This document shows, one piece after another, positions 35,330 through 47,068 of a stretch of 64,000 bases of DNA. Both the position numbers and the translations under genes were made by a program. The first letter of the stretch is position 1; each line of letters opens with the position of its first letter. Below the pieces are notes generated by a model. That model did not search any database, was not told the DNA's origin, and worked only from the letters and a program-made list of their open reading frames with translations. Source of the DNA: Bimuria novae-zelandiae CBS 107.79 (taxonomy: Eukaryota > Ascomycota > Dothideomycetes > Pleosporales > Didymosphaeriaceae); NCBI GenBank assembly GCA_010015655.1, contig ML976743.1, positions 62,001 to 126,000 on the forward strand. Direction: 5' to 3'.

Positions 35330-37966
35330 TTATCTAGTAATCGATCGTTCATTGGACTTTGGTGTTGAGGTCGGCAAAGTCAACTAGATCGAGAACAAGA
35401 GCAGACTACAGCTTACCTAATCCTGCCCCACCTTAAGTCAGCACGCTAACTAAATATAAATATAAAAAAAATTTACTATTAGATTAACTTTTAGCCACGA
35501 CTTTATAATTTTATTTTATGATTATAAATTTAAACCTACTCTAAATAAGTTTAAGAATAAATATTAAATATAATTTAATACTGGAATTCTATATTTACAA
35601 GTAGTAAAAGTAATAAAGTATAAATAGTAAATATAAATATAGATTCTTAAAAAAAATACGCTAAAGCTTAGTTAGCTAAAAGAGAAAATAAATAACCCAA
35701 TCATAGTAAAAGAAATTCAAATATTAGAATAAGACAAATTTAATATAACTAAAATCTTCATAAAAAATAGCAATACTTAGTAGGGTTCTACTAATTCGGT
35801 ATTACTAAATATAAATCTAAAGTGAAAAAGTATTACTTTAAAACTACCTATTATTATACTAGGATAGCTAGTGTGCCGTGATAGTTAGCGCGTCATCCTA
35901 ATTATTACTTACTAAGTAATATAAAGCTACTAAGCTACTTATAATTAATATTATTCATGCACTTATAAGTAAGTGTATTACATAAGCGAGTGCATTAGGT
36001 TGTTAAGACACTACTAAAATCTACACTTTACACGATAGTACAGAACGCGTATAAATAGTTGTAAGTAATCATAGTAAGCTATTTTACTTAAAATTTATTT
36101 TTACTTCTTTTATATACGTGCGCAAATTATACCTAGCTTTATTATAATATTTATAGCGCTATTAAATTAATTTACTTATATTAGCGTGTATCCTTTTCTT
36201 TATCTACTTTTATTACTACGTGCTATAAAGTTCTTTAGAGTAGCTAGTTACTAGCTATTAGTAAGTATAAAAACTCTATTTTACTATAATTACTTTTTTT
36301 TATAATTTCTATCGCGTAGCAGCCTTATTAGTAGCTTAAAATTCAATAATTTACTTTTACGCTAATACAAGTTTAAATACTATTATTATCATGCCTTTCA
36401 CTACCTTTTTAAAAGCTTTAACTATACTTATTAAAAAACTATTTAGGTGTCTTTAAATCTGCTTCTCTACTAACGTTATTTATAACCTAAATTCTAAATT
36501 CTTACTAGGCGTCTATAACTACTATAGGCTACTATTAGCTACTACTAGTAGTAGTAGTATACGTAAGTAAACGTTAAGTTTAATATTACTACTTTTAAGT
36601 TAAGAAAAGTAAGACTAGCGCCTTATAAGCCTCCTTAAATATTATTTTAAGTAATTATAGCCTTAAAAGTAGTATTAAAATAAAATAAGAATTTAATTTT
36701 ACTAATATACGTAATATAATTACGTATTAATTACTTCCCTTGGTGCCTATACGCCTTTTTTAATAATAAAAAATAACCTATATTAAGTAGCTACAAGAGG
36801 CGTAATAAATATAGAGATATATGAAAACTAATAATTTTAATCTTTTTATAATGGTCTTTAAATTTAAGTAAGTTATAGCTCTTATAGCTATTAATAATTA
36901 GTAAACGTGCCGTACCAATAATACGCCTTTTTATATACTTATCAAAATATTTTGGCTACTATAAACTAAGTTTATTTATTATTTAGCTATTTTTAGAAAC
37001 TATAAAAACCTAATTATAAGGTAGATTATTCTTCTTATACTCGATAGAAAGGTGGTGCTTGCCCTAGAAAATAAGGAATGGTAAAATTACCTAGCCTATT
37101 ATTTTAATACTCTAAATTCCTATAGTCTACTTTTAATTATTTTACTATAAGATTTTTAATCTGCCTTAATACTTAGAGTCTGTACTAACTACCCTTATTA
37201 ATATTATACCTATTATTAGGCTAGTTTTATTAATGTTATAAGTATTCTTATTTAGGATATTATGCTTGGCTTTAATATTTTTATACGCTAAAACTAGCCT
37301 TATATGACCTTAAGATTCTTATAAAGGGCTTTTATATAGTTATATTTTTAATTAAATTTAACTTAGAGCTCTAGCTAGCACTTTATAAAGTATATAACTT
37401 ATTTTTAGCTAATATACTTATAGCGCTACTTAGCTAAGAAAAGAAATTTTTAATAGTAGTAAGTAAGGGCAGAAATCCTCGCGTATTTAAATTAACTTTA
37501 TACTAAATAAGTACCTACTCCATTATTTTTAGAGACATATAACGTTAGGCGTATAGTTAAGTTGAAAAGTTACTTTAGCGTGTCTTTATCTTAGTATACT
37601 TTTAGTAACGATATAAACTATTATAACGTATAAAATTAAAAGTAGTACATCTCCTTTAATAGTTTAAAGAATAAGCTATAATTAGGCTCCTTTATATTTT
37701 AGTAATTAGTTAGATAGTTAAGATATCGCGTTATACTATAGGTAATAGTACGTTTTAATAAAGTCTTAGTATTTCTACTCACTCATTTGTAGAGTACGTT
37801 AACCTATAGAAAGCAATAATAAAAAGTAGATATAAAAATAAGATGTAATAATAAGGGCAAAAGTAAAATGATTATTATTTAAAAAGATATTAAGTAGTAG
37901 CTAGAGAGTGAGACGTGTAAAGATAGGGCGTAATTAGGTGCTAGTTAATAGACTTTAACGCGCTAT
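35330..37966. other. AT-rich RIPed repeat DNA, mostly unassigned
   Basis: The composition changes at about 35,430. No frame is readable. From about 37,760 it resembles the pogo relic at 23,970-24,700 (GTAGAGTA-C/T-GTTA near 37,790 and 23,990), so at least the last 200 bp belong to a second copy of that pogo element. Earlier parts could be other old elements. Confidence 0.5.
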
Positions 37967-38422
37967 GCTAGGCTGGTAAATGGTTTAGGGTTAGGTTAGG
38001 ATTAGGTCAGATCCGCACGGACTAGAATACTAAAAATCTAACCTTTACTTCCTAATATCTTTCTCAATACTAGAGATATATTTATGCAAATTTTGTATAA
38101 GGTATATATATATATATATATATATGTAAAGAATGGTCTATTAAAATATTAGGTAATTTTAACTACTCTAGAGTCTACTTTATCTATTATTTATAAGTTT
38201 TGTTTTAATAAATAATTAGAAAATAAAGGGCTAGAGCAAATAGAATTTCGAAAATTTTTAATATATTATTCTTTACATATGTATGCATTTGGTATTAAAT
38301 TCGCATTAATATATCATTAGTATGATGTAAGATATTAAGAAGTAAGATTAGATTTTTAGTGTTCTAGTCCGTACGGATCTGACCCAATCCCAACCTAACC
38401 CTAACCCATTTACCAGCCTAGC
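37967..38422. mobile_element. Inverted-repeat (MITE-like) element, copy 2, 456 bp, telomere-like termini
   Basis: The ends GCTAGGCTGG and CCAGCCTAGC are inverted, with about 85-90 bp of inverted repeat in total. TAT at 37,964-37,966 and 38,423-38,425 flanks it. The paralogous pogo sequence near 24,700 reads CGCTATAGCTACTAT without the insert, so it is an empty site that supports exact ends and a 3-bp duplication. There is no coding capacity. The repeats contain TTAGGG-like units. Inside is a (TA)n run near 38,105-38,125. Confidence 0.88.
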
Positions 38423-38425
38423 TAT

Positions 38426-38606
38426 AGCTACTATAGAAAGACTAGACATAACACGCGAACGTGTATAAATTATACTATAAATACTACTTAATTTAAAGCA
38501 GTAATTATATATAATTATTATCTTATGTTATTTAAGATAGATTACTATAAAAGTATAGAAAGTTAGTGGGATGCGCTGCTTGCTTGTATAGGTCGCTCGC
38601 TTATTA
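38426..38606 (+). pseudogene. Pogo transposase C-terminal knuckle, second copy
   Basis: RYSYYRKTRHNTRTC-like translation near 38,425-38,460 is the degraded zinc-knuckle end of a pogo transposase. The downstream flank matches 24,750-24,860, and after the copia insertion it resumes at 44,062. Confidence 0.6.
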
Positions 38607-38799
38607 TGTCGCGGTGAGCAGAGCTGGACAGTACGCAGGGAAATTGAAGGATTAAACTGAGGTTGTACTATCTAGGAACTACAGAAGATATAGGTGCGCA
38701 GGCACAAACAACACTAGTCCTGAATAGGTAGAAGGTAAGTCGCAACCATGCCAAGGTAAGAGCAACTATCTTGTAAGGTAAGGGCTATAAACCGTGACA
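38607..38799 (-). repeat. Copia 3' LTR (minus-strand element)
   Basis: In + orientation it starts TGTCGCGGTGAGCAGAGC and ends ACCGTGACA. It is nearly identical to the partner LTR, to the relic LTR at 10,981-11,195 (reverse complement) and, more distantly, to the solo LTR at 54,706-54,915. Confidence 0.93.
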
Positions 38800-38949
38800 C
38801 ACCCCCCAGCTGGCGTAGACTTAAAGGTTAGTAAGTTAACGATAGCTAATTAGTATTAGCGTATATAGAGGGCGTTAAGATCGTCCCTATTAACCTAACG
38901 TAGTCCTTTCAGGCGCTTAGTAATGTTAATAAGGCTAAGTTAGTGGACA

Positions 38950-41900
38950 AACTCTGTAAACTTCTGCTTGGGTAGAATCTTCGTGAGTCCATCGGCAGGC
39001 ATATAGTTAGTAGGGACCTATTAGACGTTAATACAAGAGGCTTTAACTTCCTATCGAATCCAAAGCTGGTGGATGTCGACATGTTTAACTTTTATGTAAA
39101 GCTTATCTTATTACTTAGTGACAATACCAATAGTCTGCTAATTATTACACTAGATAGTAGGTGTATAATTAAGCGTAAGATTAATGCTAGTAAAGAAACG
39201 CATCTACTCCTTTATTTATAAGGTAGCAAGTAAGAGCGAGAGTAGTTTAGACTCTATAGTTAATTTTATAACTATGCGCTGCACTATTAACTTCTAATTA
39301 ATTATTAGCCTACTAAACTTAAATACGTAACCTTAAGAGCTCTAATAAGTCTTAGGTTTATTAGCGTATGAGGCGTTAGATAATTTAAAGAAGAGAGGAT
39401 TACGGTATGTTAAATTATTAGAGAGATACTCAGCCACGTCTTGCGTGCTGGCAAAGGCTTTAAGAGTAAGAGCCTTTGTGCTAAGCAGGTAGCGCCAGGT
39501 CTAGCGTATCTTCGAGACGTAAGACTGTCCTAGGTTAGTGAGATGGCAAGCAAACACAACGTGCGTTTAAGCGACGTTAGGTCTGCCCTAGATAACGATA
39601 TATATAAGTAAGCTAACTAGTTGTTAATAGAGCTTCGTTCGAGTAATATTAGGCTCCTTAGTAGACTATAGTAGCTAGTTCTTTATAAGTAGGATATCTA
39701 GAGCCTTGCCTATAGCCTTAATGCTAAATTAAGCGTACACCTTATCGATGAAGGCGTCTTAGACCAGCCAGGTCTTATGCAACGCTTGATCGCGGATAAT
39801 ACAGATTCTAAGAAACCAGGTAAGGTCTCCTATAGATTTGATGTTGTATAGGTCCACCAGATTCTTCTTAAAGGGCCTGTGGAGATAGGCGTTTGATCGA
39901 TGAAACGCCATAATAATGTTGTTAACGTAGATAAATAGGATAAGCCAGCGGCTCGTGTACAAGTAAGGAAAGCCTTTAACTGGCTTTAGACCTAGCTTAA
40001 CAAGCTATCGGCGTAGCTTGTTATACTATAGTAGTAATGACTCCTTTAGGCCGTACAGGGCGCGGAGCACCAGCATAATCTCGCCTTTAGTGTGGTAGAA
40101 TGGCTTAGGTGTTTCAGCGTATAGCTTCCGATTAATCTTAGCGTTTAGGAAGGTAGTAGGAATATTATATTACTTTAGCTCTAGATTAAAGTAATTAGTA
40201 ATTATAATAAGAGCGCAAAAGTTACGAATCGCGAGTGTAGTAGCGTACGTGTTATTAAGTAGAGCTTAAAGATCTCCTTAAATAATAAGTTAAGCCTTAA
40301 ACTATAAAAGGTATCCATCTCCGTCGATCTTGTACGTGAATACCTATATTAATGGTAGCACCTTAGCGTCTATAGTGGCCTTTATTTTTATAGTCTTCTT
40401 AAAGACTCCTTTAGCGCGTAGAGCCTGCCATTTAACCTCTATAGCGCGTTGGAATTAATTGCCAAATATATGTGTATTAAGCTACTTCACTACCTTAGGT
40501 AAAGGTGGCAGCTAAGACTAATAAATTCTTAGTATTTTATCTATAGTAGGTATAGTGCGAATCTCGGTCGAGAATGCACGGAGATAGTTAACAAGAGGTA
40601 TAGCTCCTAGCGCTGTAGTATATGTGTAAATTATAAAGTTATTAAGATCTTTTTACTTTTAATTACGTTTGCTAGTGAGGATGAGACTTGTATTATTTAA
40701 ATCTAGATTAATATCTTGTAGAGCTCTCTCGCCGCGTTGGCGATAGCCCTTAGGTACTTTATTACTCTTAGGAGTCTAATTACTTATAGCAGTAGACATT
40801 ATAGGTCTAGGGGTAGGCAGCTATTACTGTGTTAATTTAAATGCGTTGTTAGTCTATTTACCCCCTACCTAGGAGCCTGCAGCTCCTAAAGCTAAGATCG
40901 TAGGTGTTTCTACTAGGCAGCAACGTTGACAAGCAGTTAATAAATCTTTAATATTAATATTATATTAATGTTCCTCTAAGTATTTAAGTAGTTCGATTAT
41001 TTCCTTAAGCACTAATTCTGACAGATACCTATCTATCTTATTAAAGAAGAGTATAGGCTTAAATATAACATTGCGTGTAACAATGACAGTATCCTTTATA
41101 GGCAGCTATATGCAGAAGATGTTAGTGCCTTAGTAGCGAATAAGGTAGCTAATAAGAGTGCGCGATTTAAGCTTGTTAGTAGCTCTTAGATTACAATTAT
41201 AGACGTAGGCGCGACAGCCAATAGGCCTTATATAAGCAACGAGTGGCTTTTGTCCCTATACAACCTCGTACAGCGTCTTCCAGCCTAGTGCTTCTATAGG
41301 CGTGCGGTTGAGGATGTACGCGGCAGTGCGATATATCTTATGTAATAGGTTCTTTGGCAGTTTGGCGTGTATGCGCATAGCGCGAGCTTGCTATATAAGT
41401 ACTCCGCCAGCACGTTTAATAAGTCTATTTAGTTCCTTTATTCTAGTAGGTGCTAGCTTATATAGCATACCTAGCTCTTCTATTATATTAATAAGATTAT
41501 TTCTAAATCCTCTCTTATTGTCGCACTAAATAGCGACTACGTTAGCGTTATATACACGCTAGATCCTGCGAATTAAGGACATAAACTAACGTATAAGGGT
41601 TATCTTATCTTTTCGCTTAACTATGGCAATTTCATGCTACTTTAAGTACTTATCTATAAAGTGCAGGGCGTACTTACTGCCATTAATACACTCCTCTCCT
41701 ATAGGGATAATATAGGTAAGGTCTATTATAATTTAATAGAACGGTTTTTGTGCGCGGCTCTCGGCCGGGCGCCTTAAAATAATATAAGTTATTTAAGTCT
41801 TAATATATATCTTATATTAACAGTCCATGTGTTCTCTAGTTAATTAAACACCTTTAACATTTAATTTAAGATAGTTAACTGCTTTTTAGCCTAAATAGGC

Positions 41901-43700
41901 CTAGATATAATAAGCAGCACGCTAATTAATAATATTAGTAGGCTTTAGCGCGTACAACGGGCGGTATAATGCCCTAAACGTACTTAATAGTAAGCGTAGA
42001 AGCGATAGCAGCGGTTAATGTAACAGTTTAGCATCTATTAGCTAGTGGCCTCTATTATACTTAAGTTAGGCGATAATGTTTAATAGTTAGCGCATGTACA
42101 GGACATCACAGCTAGAGTTAAAATAAATAGACTCTGTACGGCAGCGAGCAAGTCCTAACAAGCTTATAAGAAAGCCTTTAATATATATAACATGCGTTAA
42201 CTCTAGCGTTTATATCCTATATAGTGTTTAAGCGACGAGTTCTATCGTGCCCTAAGCCATAATTAAGATTTAGCTATTACTAGCGTGAATATAGCAACGT
42301 TACGGATTATCGTTTATCCTCTTCTAGCCATGCCATGACTCTGTATTAATAACGTGGGTGTTTGACCCTGGATCGACAATCTATTAGTTAAGGAGCTTAG
42401 CCTTATTAGCGTCGTCTCTAACTATTACTATAAGCTCTCTGTTAGGCTCAGCGTTATTGTCTAATGTAATTGTTTTTAAATTATTGTTCGATTATTCTTC
42501 GAGAGATTTAAGAGATTTAAGCTCGAGAGAATTAGCTTAATTAATACTAATATATAATAGGCTAGTAATTACTATAAACGTGTTACTATTCTTAGTAGGA
42601 GGATTACTATTATTAACTTGTAGTAATCTAGTATTCTAAGGTTATTAGGCTACCTACTTCCTAAGAGTAGTCTTAATACGTGTATTAATTTTAAAGTCCT
42701 TTCGTGCTTCCTTAACCTTGCGTATAGCCTTAGCTATAGGCTAATAGTCCTTCGGATGTTGTAAGTAGCGTGGGTTAAGAATAAAGTAGTTAGTGTACTA
42801 ATGCTTTTTTCTACAGACATAGTTTCTAAGTAGCTTGTCTTAGTCACGGCTACTACCGCGATTACCTTTTATAGGCTGTAGATTAACTTGCTTTACAACT
42901 TTAAGCTTAGCAGCGGCTATTACTAGGCCTATTAAGTGTGGCTTAGTGCGTCGTAGATATGTAGTTATCTCGACGACGTAAGTCTCTAGAGATGCTATCT
43001 TAGTAGTGGTGCCTCGCGCTTTATGCTTGAAGATCTTGCGCAGGCAAGAAGTGGCGTATTCCTAATTAATTATCTTACAGGTAATAAGGAAGTCCTCCTA
43101 TAGTTAATTACTATTAGTTTTAGGCAAGCTAATAGCCTTGCCCTAAGCTATAATATATACTTAGTTTAATAGCTATTACTTAATCTTCTTTATAGCTCGT
43201 GGCGTAGTCTTAAGAGCGTTATACTTATTAGCAAGCTCGCGGCGACGTGTCGCGTTTATAAGGTAAAAGAACTTCTTAAGTGTAACTAGTTAGTTATACG
43301 GGGTATCGTGATCCTTAATTAGGTGTATATAACGTGTAGTAATTATCTTGCTAATATTTATGTTTAAGTTAGCTAGTGCCTTTACTTAAGTGCAATACTT
43401 AGTATAGCGGCGTTTTTATTAATTATATTTTTATTAATAGGAATCTTAATTATTAGCGGATAAGTAAGAGAGTCTAGTAGCTTTAAGCTTATAATTAGTA
43501 AGTTAAGGCTTAAGAGGCTCTTATAGCTTAGGGAGAGTCTCCTTTACTACATTAAGGTTAATATATTACTAGAGGCTATATTAATTAGCGACGTCTTAGT
43601 AAATAAATAACCAGGTAAACTAGTTGTCTGGTGTATTCAGGACAATAGTGACTCGCGTCACAGCGGGGTCGAACTTAGTAGCCATTGCAGAGGCTATAGT
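38950..43700 (-). pseudogene. Copia gag-pol polyprotein remnant
   Basis: Readable minus-strand landmarks: a gag zinc knuckle like YVCRKKH-x-YTNYF near 42,790-42,830; an integrase part reading RAGGVLI, then ILNRTPIEALGWKTLYEVV near 41,240-41,320; an RT part reading YTSRWLILFIYVNNIIMAFH near 39,900-39,962 and DLYNIKSIGDLTWFL near 39,820. The RT active site, YVDD in the family, reads YVNN (codons at 39,918-39,923), consistent with TG-to-TA mutation. RNase H follows to about 38,960. Stops occur throughout, so the element is dead. Confidence 0.88.
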
Positions 43701-43868
43701 CGACAGTATTTAATAGATCTAGGCAGAGATCCTAGTATGTGCGCCGTAGGGATGCGCAAGTAAATAGGTGCGTCGTGGAGAATACAGTATAGCAACGTGC
43801 GACTCGTGAGTAGAGTAACGTTATAATAGTAGGTAAGAACAATCCTAGGTGCAAGCTAGGCTCATAAC

Positions 43869-44061
43869 TATTACGGTAAGCAGAGCTGGACAGTACGCAA
43901 GGAAATTAAAGGATTAAACTAAGGTTGTACTATCTAAGAACTACAGAAGATATAGGTGCGCAGGCACAAACAACACTAGTCCTGGATAGGTGAAAGGTAA
44001 GTCGCAACCATGCCAAGGTAAGAGCAACTATCTTGTAAGGTAAGGGCCATAAACCGTGACA
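43869..44061 (-). repeat. Copia 5' LTR (minus-strand element)
   Basis: It pairs with 38,607-38,799. Differences between the two LTRs are mostly transitions of the RIP type (for example GAGG versus AAGG and CTGG versus CTGA contexts), so LTR divergence cannot be used as a simple clock. Confidence 0.92.
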
Positions 44062-44066
44062 TATTA

Positions 44067-44269
44067 AGTACGTTACTATTTTTACTATAGTTATATTATA
44101 TATAATATTTTCTTATAAATATATAGATAAGATACGTAATAACTTAAATGTTAAAGAATTATTCAAAAATATCAAACCGCTAGAGAGTTATATGGATTTA
44201 AAGTTGCTAGTTTTTCTAAATTTAACTAGTAACAAGCGGCGCATCACGCGCACGGACACGTTACGTCAT
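44067..44269. other. AT-rich flank, continuation of the pogo relic
   Basis: The first 30 bp continue the pogo 3' flank interrupted by the copia element. The last 50 bp before 44,270 are GC-richer (GGCGCATCACGCGCACGGAC) and end in an inverted partner (GGACACG) of the repeat that begins at 44,270. Confidence 0.45.
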
Positions 44270-45048
44270 TACCGTGTCCTGGTGGTTAATGCACGCCGTA
44301 ACTCAATGCACGCGCTGCACCAAAACCAAGAGTAGTAATATAAGGCTATAGAGGCCTATACAAAAGTAATTATTACGAAAATTTTTATAGTTAAGGTTCC
44401 CTAGGCCTGTCAATAATTGCTAATTACTTATATTATAGATATTAACTTAGTGTTTTAATTATTTAGCTACTACGCGATTATAGTGTTACTAGCGTAAATA
44501 TTACTATATTAACGCGTATAGGTGCTAGCGTAGATTCTTTCTTTTTTATAACTTTATAAGTAGCTTTCGAAGCTCTCTAAATTTCCTTTTTACCAATTTT
44601 AAGACGTTTTTAAAGTTATTATTAAGCCTTATAAGCCTGTTAACGGAGGCGTTGCTTAGTACCGTATTTTAGTGGTTAATGCACGTCGTAACTCATTATA
44701 CGTGCAATATCAAAACCTAGGGTAGCCACATAAGGCTATAGAGGCCTATACAAAAGCAATTATTACGAGAAATTTTGTATTAAGGTCTTATAGGCCTGTT
44801 AATAATTACTAACTACTTATATTATAAATATTAACTAAGTGTTTTAATTATTTAGCTATTATGCAACAACGACATTAATAGCGTAAATACTACTATATTA
44901 ATATATATAGGTGCTAGCGTAGATTTCTGCCTCTTTATAACTTTATACGTAGCTTTTAAGACTCTTTAACTTCCCTTTTTAGTAATATTAAGATATTTTT
45001 AAAGTTATTATTAGGTCTTGCGAGCTTATTAATAAAGGTATTACTTAG
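44270..45048. repeat. 390-bp direct tandem duplication (two copies)
   Basis: Two head-to-tail copies, 44,270-44,659 and 44,660-45,048, share for example GGTTAATGCACG and AAGGCTATAGAGGCCTATAC in register at a 390-bp offset. They have diverged mainly by CA-to-TA and TG-to-TA changes. Each copy starts with the terminal repeat of the surrounding element. Confidence 0.88.
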
Positions 45049-45742
45049 TAGCTTAATTAGCTCTTTTTTAAGCGCGCGTATCTCTAGCTACTACATATAT
45101 AATATGCCTCTCTTATAGTAGGTGAGCTTTAATCTACTAGCTAGCCCTATACGCTTTTACTTACTTACGTTTTTAAAGCTACAGTTATTAGTCTTTAGTA
45201 TCTTTTTAGTGTTAATAATCGCGTGCCTGCTATACGCTATAGGGTAATTAAAAAATAACTTTTCTATAATACTCCCTAAGTTAATTAAAAAAAATAAAGG
45301 TTTATTTCGCTCTGAGCGTTTTTTTTTTGTAATTAAAATCTTTTATAGACCTTAATTTTCGCGTTCAGCAAGCTAAGCTTATATAATAATTAAATATATA
45401 GTTTAACTTAGCTTTTTAGCCCCGTTACTAGCCCCTATATTAATATAGGCTTTTAGAAGCTTATTAATTTTTGTCTAATTTAATACGCTAAATACTAAGG
45501 CTAACCTTTTTTTTAAATATTTACTTAATTAGGTAAGTGTTATTAAAGTACTTAAAACTAATTATTAGATTTAGGGGCGAGATAACTATAGCTTTAAAAA
45601 ATTAAAGTATTAGTAGCCAATTTATAGTGCTAACTTAGGCCTCTTAAAATAGGCTAAAAAAGTCTCTTTTAGTAATTAAGACTAGTCCTTAGCTTCTATA
45701 GAGGAAGGCTAAGAGCTTAGCTAAGTAAGTAATTAAGAGAGA

Positions 45743-45947
45743 TGTCCGTACGTAGATTCCTAGCCTTGTGCGGAGTCACATGAGCTTACCTCATGTGACA
45801 TCCGTGCAGGGCTTGGCAGGAGGTTATAACCTCTCATCTCAGCTGAGATGAGAGGTAGCAACCATTACAGAACCAATCTACGTGTCTGCTCAACCCTTTG
45901 TGTACGCCTTCGGGCGTACATCGTTCATGAACCCCGGTCAACCGACA
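45743..45947. repeat. Solo LTR (205 bp), not RIPed, with three perfect hairpins
   Basis: It starts TGTCCGTACGTAG and ends CAACCGACA, flanked by AGAGA on both sides (45,738-45,742 and 45,948-45,952), a perfect 5-bp target duplication. CA and TG are retained, unlike the surrounding DNA. It holds a 9-bp stem at 45,776-45,798 (loop CTTAC), a perfect 26-bp palindrome at 45,830-45,855 and an 8-bp stem at 45,901-45,920 with loop TTCG. It is unrelated to the other LTRs in the window. Orientation is not determined. Confidence 0.88.
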
Positions 45948-47068
45948 AGAGACTTAAATACGTAAACGTTAAGTAGCTATAACGTATATATTAAATAAAG
46001 GAGGAATACAGCTAGGAGGATCTTATTTTAGTTATAATAATTAATAAAATCTATAATAACGTAAGATCTATAGCTATTTAAGATAAGTAGTTAGTAAGCT
46101 TATTAAGCTTTCTCCTTAGTATAATAGTTAAATACCTACTGTAGCTATACTAGCCTTATTTAATTATTTAATTAGCTAGAGGTAGATAAAGTAATAAATG
46201 CTACATAGTATTAAAGATTAATTTCCTCTATCTAGCTTAACTATGGGCTTTAAAAGGTAGACTAATAGATAAGTAATAGATCTAAGGCAGATCTATTAGC
46301 GTATATATATATATAATAAGCGAAATCTATTTGTAGCTACTATTTTAAATTAATTACTATACGCACTTGCTTATATAAAAAGGTATATTAAAAATTCTTT
46401 TTAAATAGGAGATAATACTAAGTAGGATGCCTTTTTTATCTATATTATAAGTATACTAAGGCTTAATTTAACACTACTTAATCTTTTACTACAGAAGATT
46501 AAAAAAGAGCTTATATATATAGTTAGAAAATTAGCTTTATAGCATTTACTCTTAATTCTAATTATTTATTAAAATATTAAGGATGTAGCGTTACCTCTAG
46601 TAAACTAATTAACTTATAATAAGCTAATATCCTTTTAGACGATAGTAGACGCAAAGCTCTGTAATATTTATTATGTAAAGGAAAGGCTATATTTAGTAAG
46701 ATATTTCATATATTATAGAAGCTCCTTTTTTATTATAGATTAAGATTTTAGTAGTTATTATTTTTAACTATACAAGACTAAGTTTTAGCCTAATACCTTC
46801 TACTTAATATAGATTACTTAATGCTATACTAACGCGCTAATTTTATATATATAAATTTTTTTTAGGTCCTAAAAATTTAATAGCACTAATTATAGCCTTA
46901 ACTAGATCTATACTAGTAGAGTTATTAGGTGTTAAAGATAGCGTGTGTTGGTGTTGCACGTGCATTGAGTTACGACGTGCATTGACCGCCAAGACACGGT
47001 ACGTGAAGCGAAACTCGAAACTCACGCGGCCATTCACGTTGCCAATTTTTCCGCGCGACAGACCCGAA

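Larger units (their letters stand above)
38607..44061 (-). mobile_element. Full-length Ty1/copia retrotransposon with perfect TSD, RIP-inactivated
   Basis: It is bounded by direct LTRs of 193 bp (38,607-38,799 and 43,869-44,061) and by TATTA on both sides (38,602-38,606 and 44,062-44,066). The length is 5,455 bp. On the minus strand the order is gag, integrase, RT, RNase H, which is the copia order. A polypurine tract GCTGGGGGGTG precedes the 3' LTR. RIP has hit the 5' LTR (TGTCAC became TATTAC at its outer edge) more than the 3' LTR. It was inserted into the tail of a pogo relic. Confidence 0.95.
44270..47001. mobile_element. 2.7-kb inverted-repeat element of unknown class, ending 67 bp before a gene
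   Basis: TACCGTGTCCTGGTGGTTAA (from 44,270) recurs inverted at the right end (to 47,001). The inverted repeats extend about 55 bp and differ only by transitions. The left end is duplicated in tandem (44,270-44,659 and 44,660-45,048). The interior is AT-rich, RIPed and without a readable transposase, and contains the solo LTR at 45,743-45,947. No target duplication is evident, so the ends are uncertain by a few bases. It may be a RIP-degraded DNA transposon. Confidence 0.65.
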
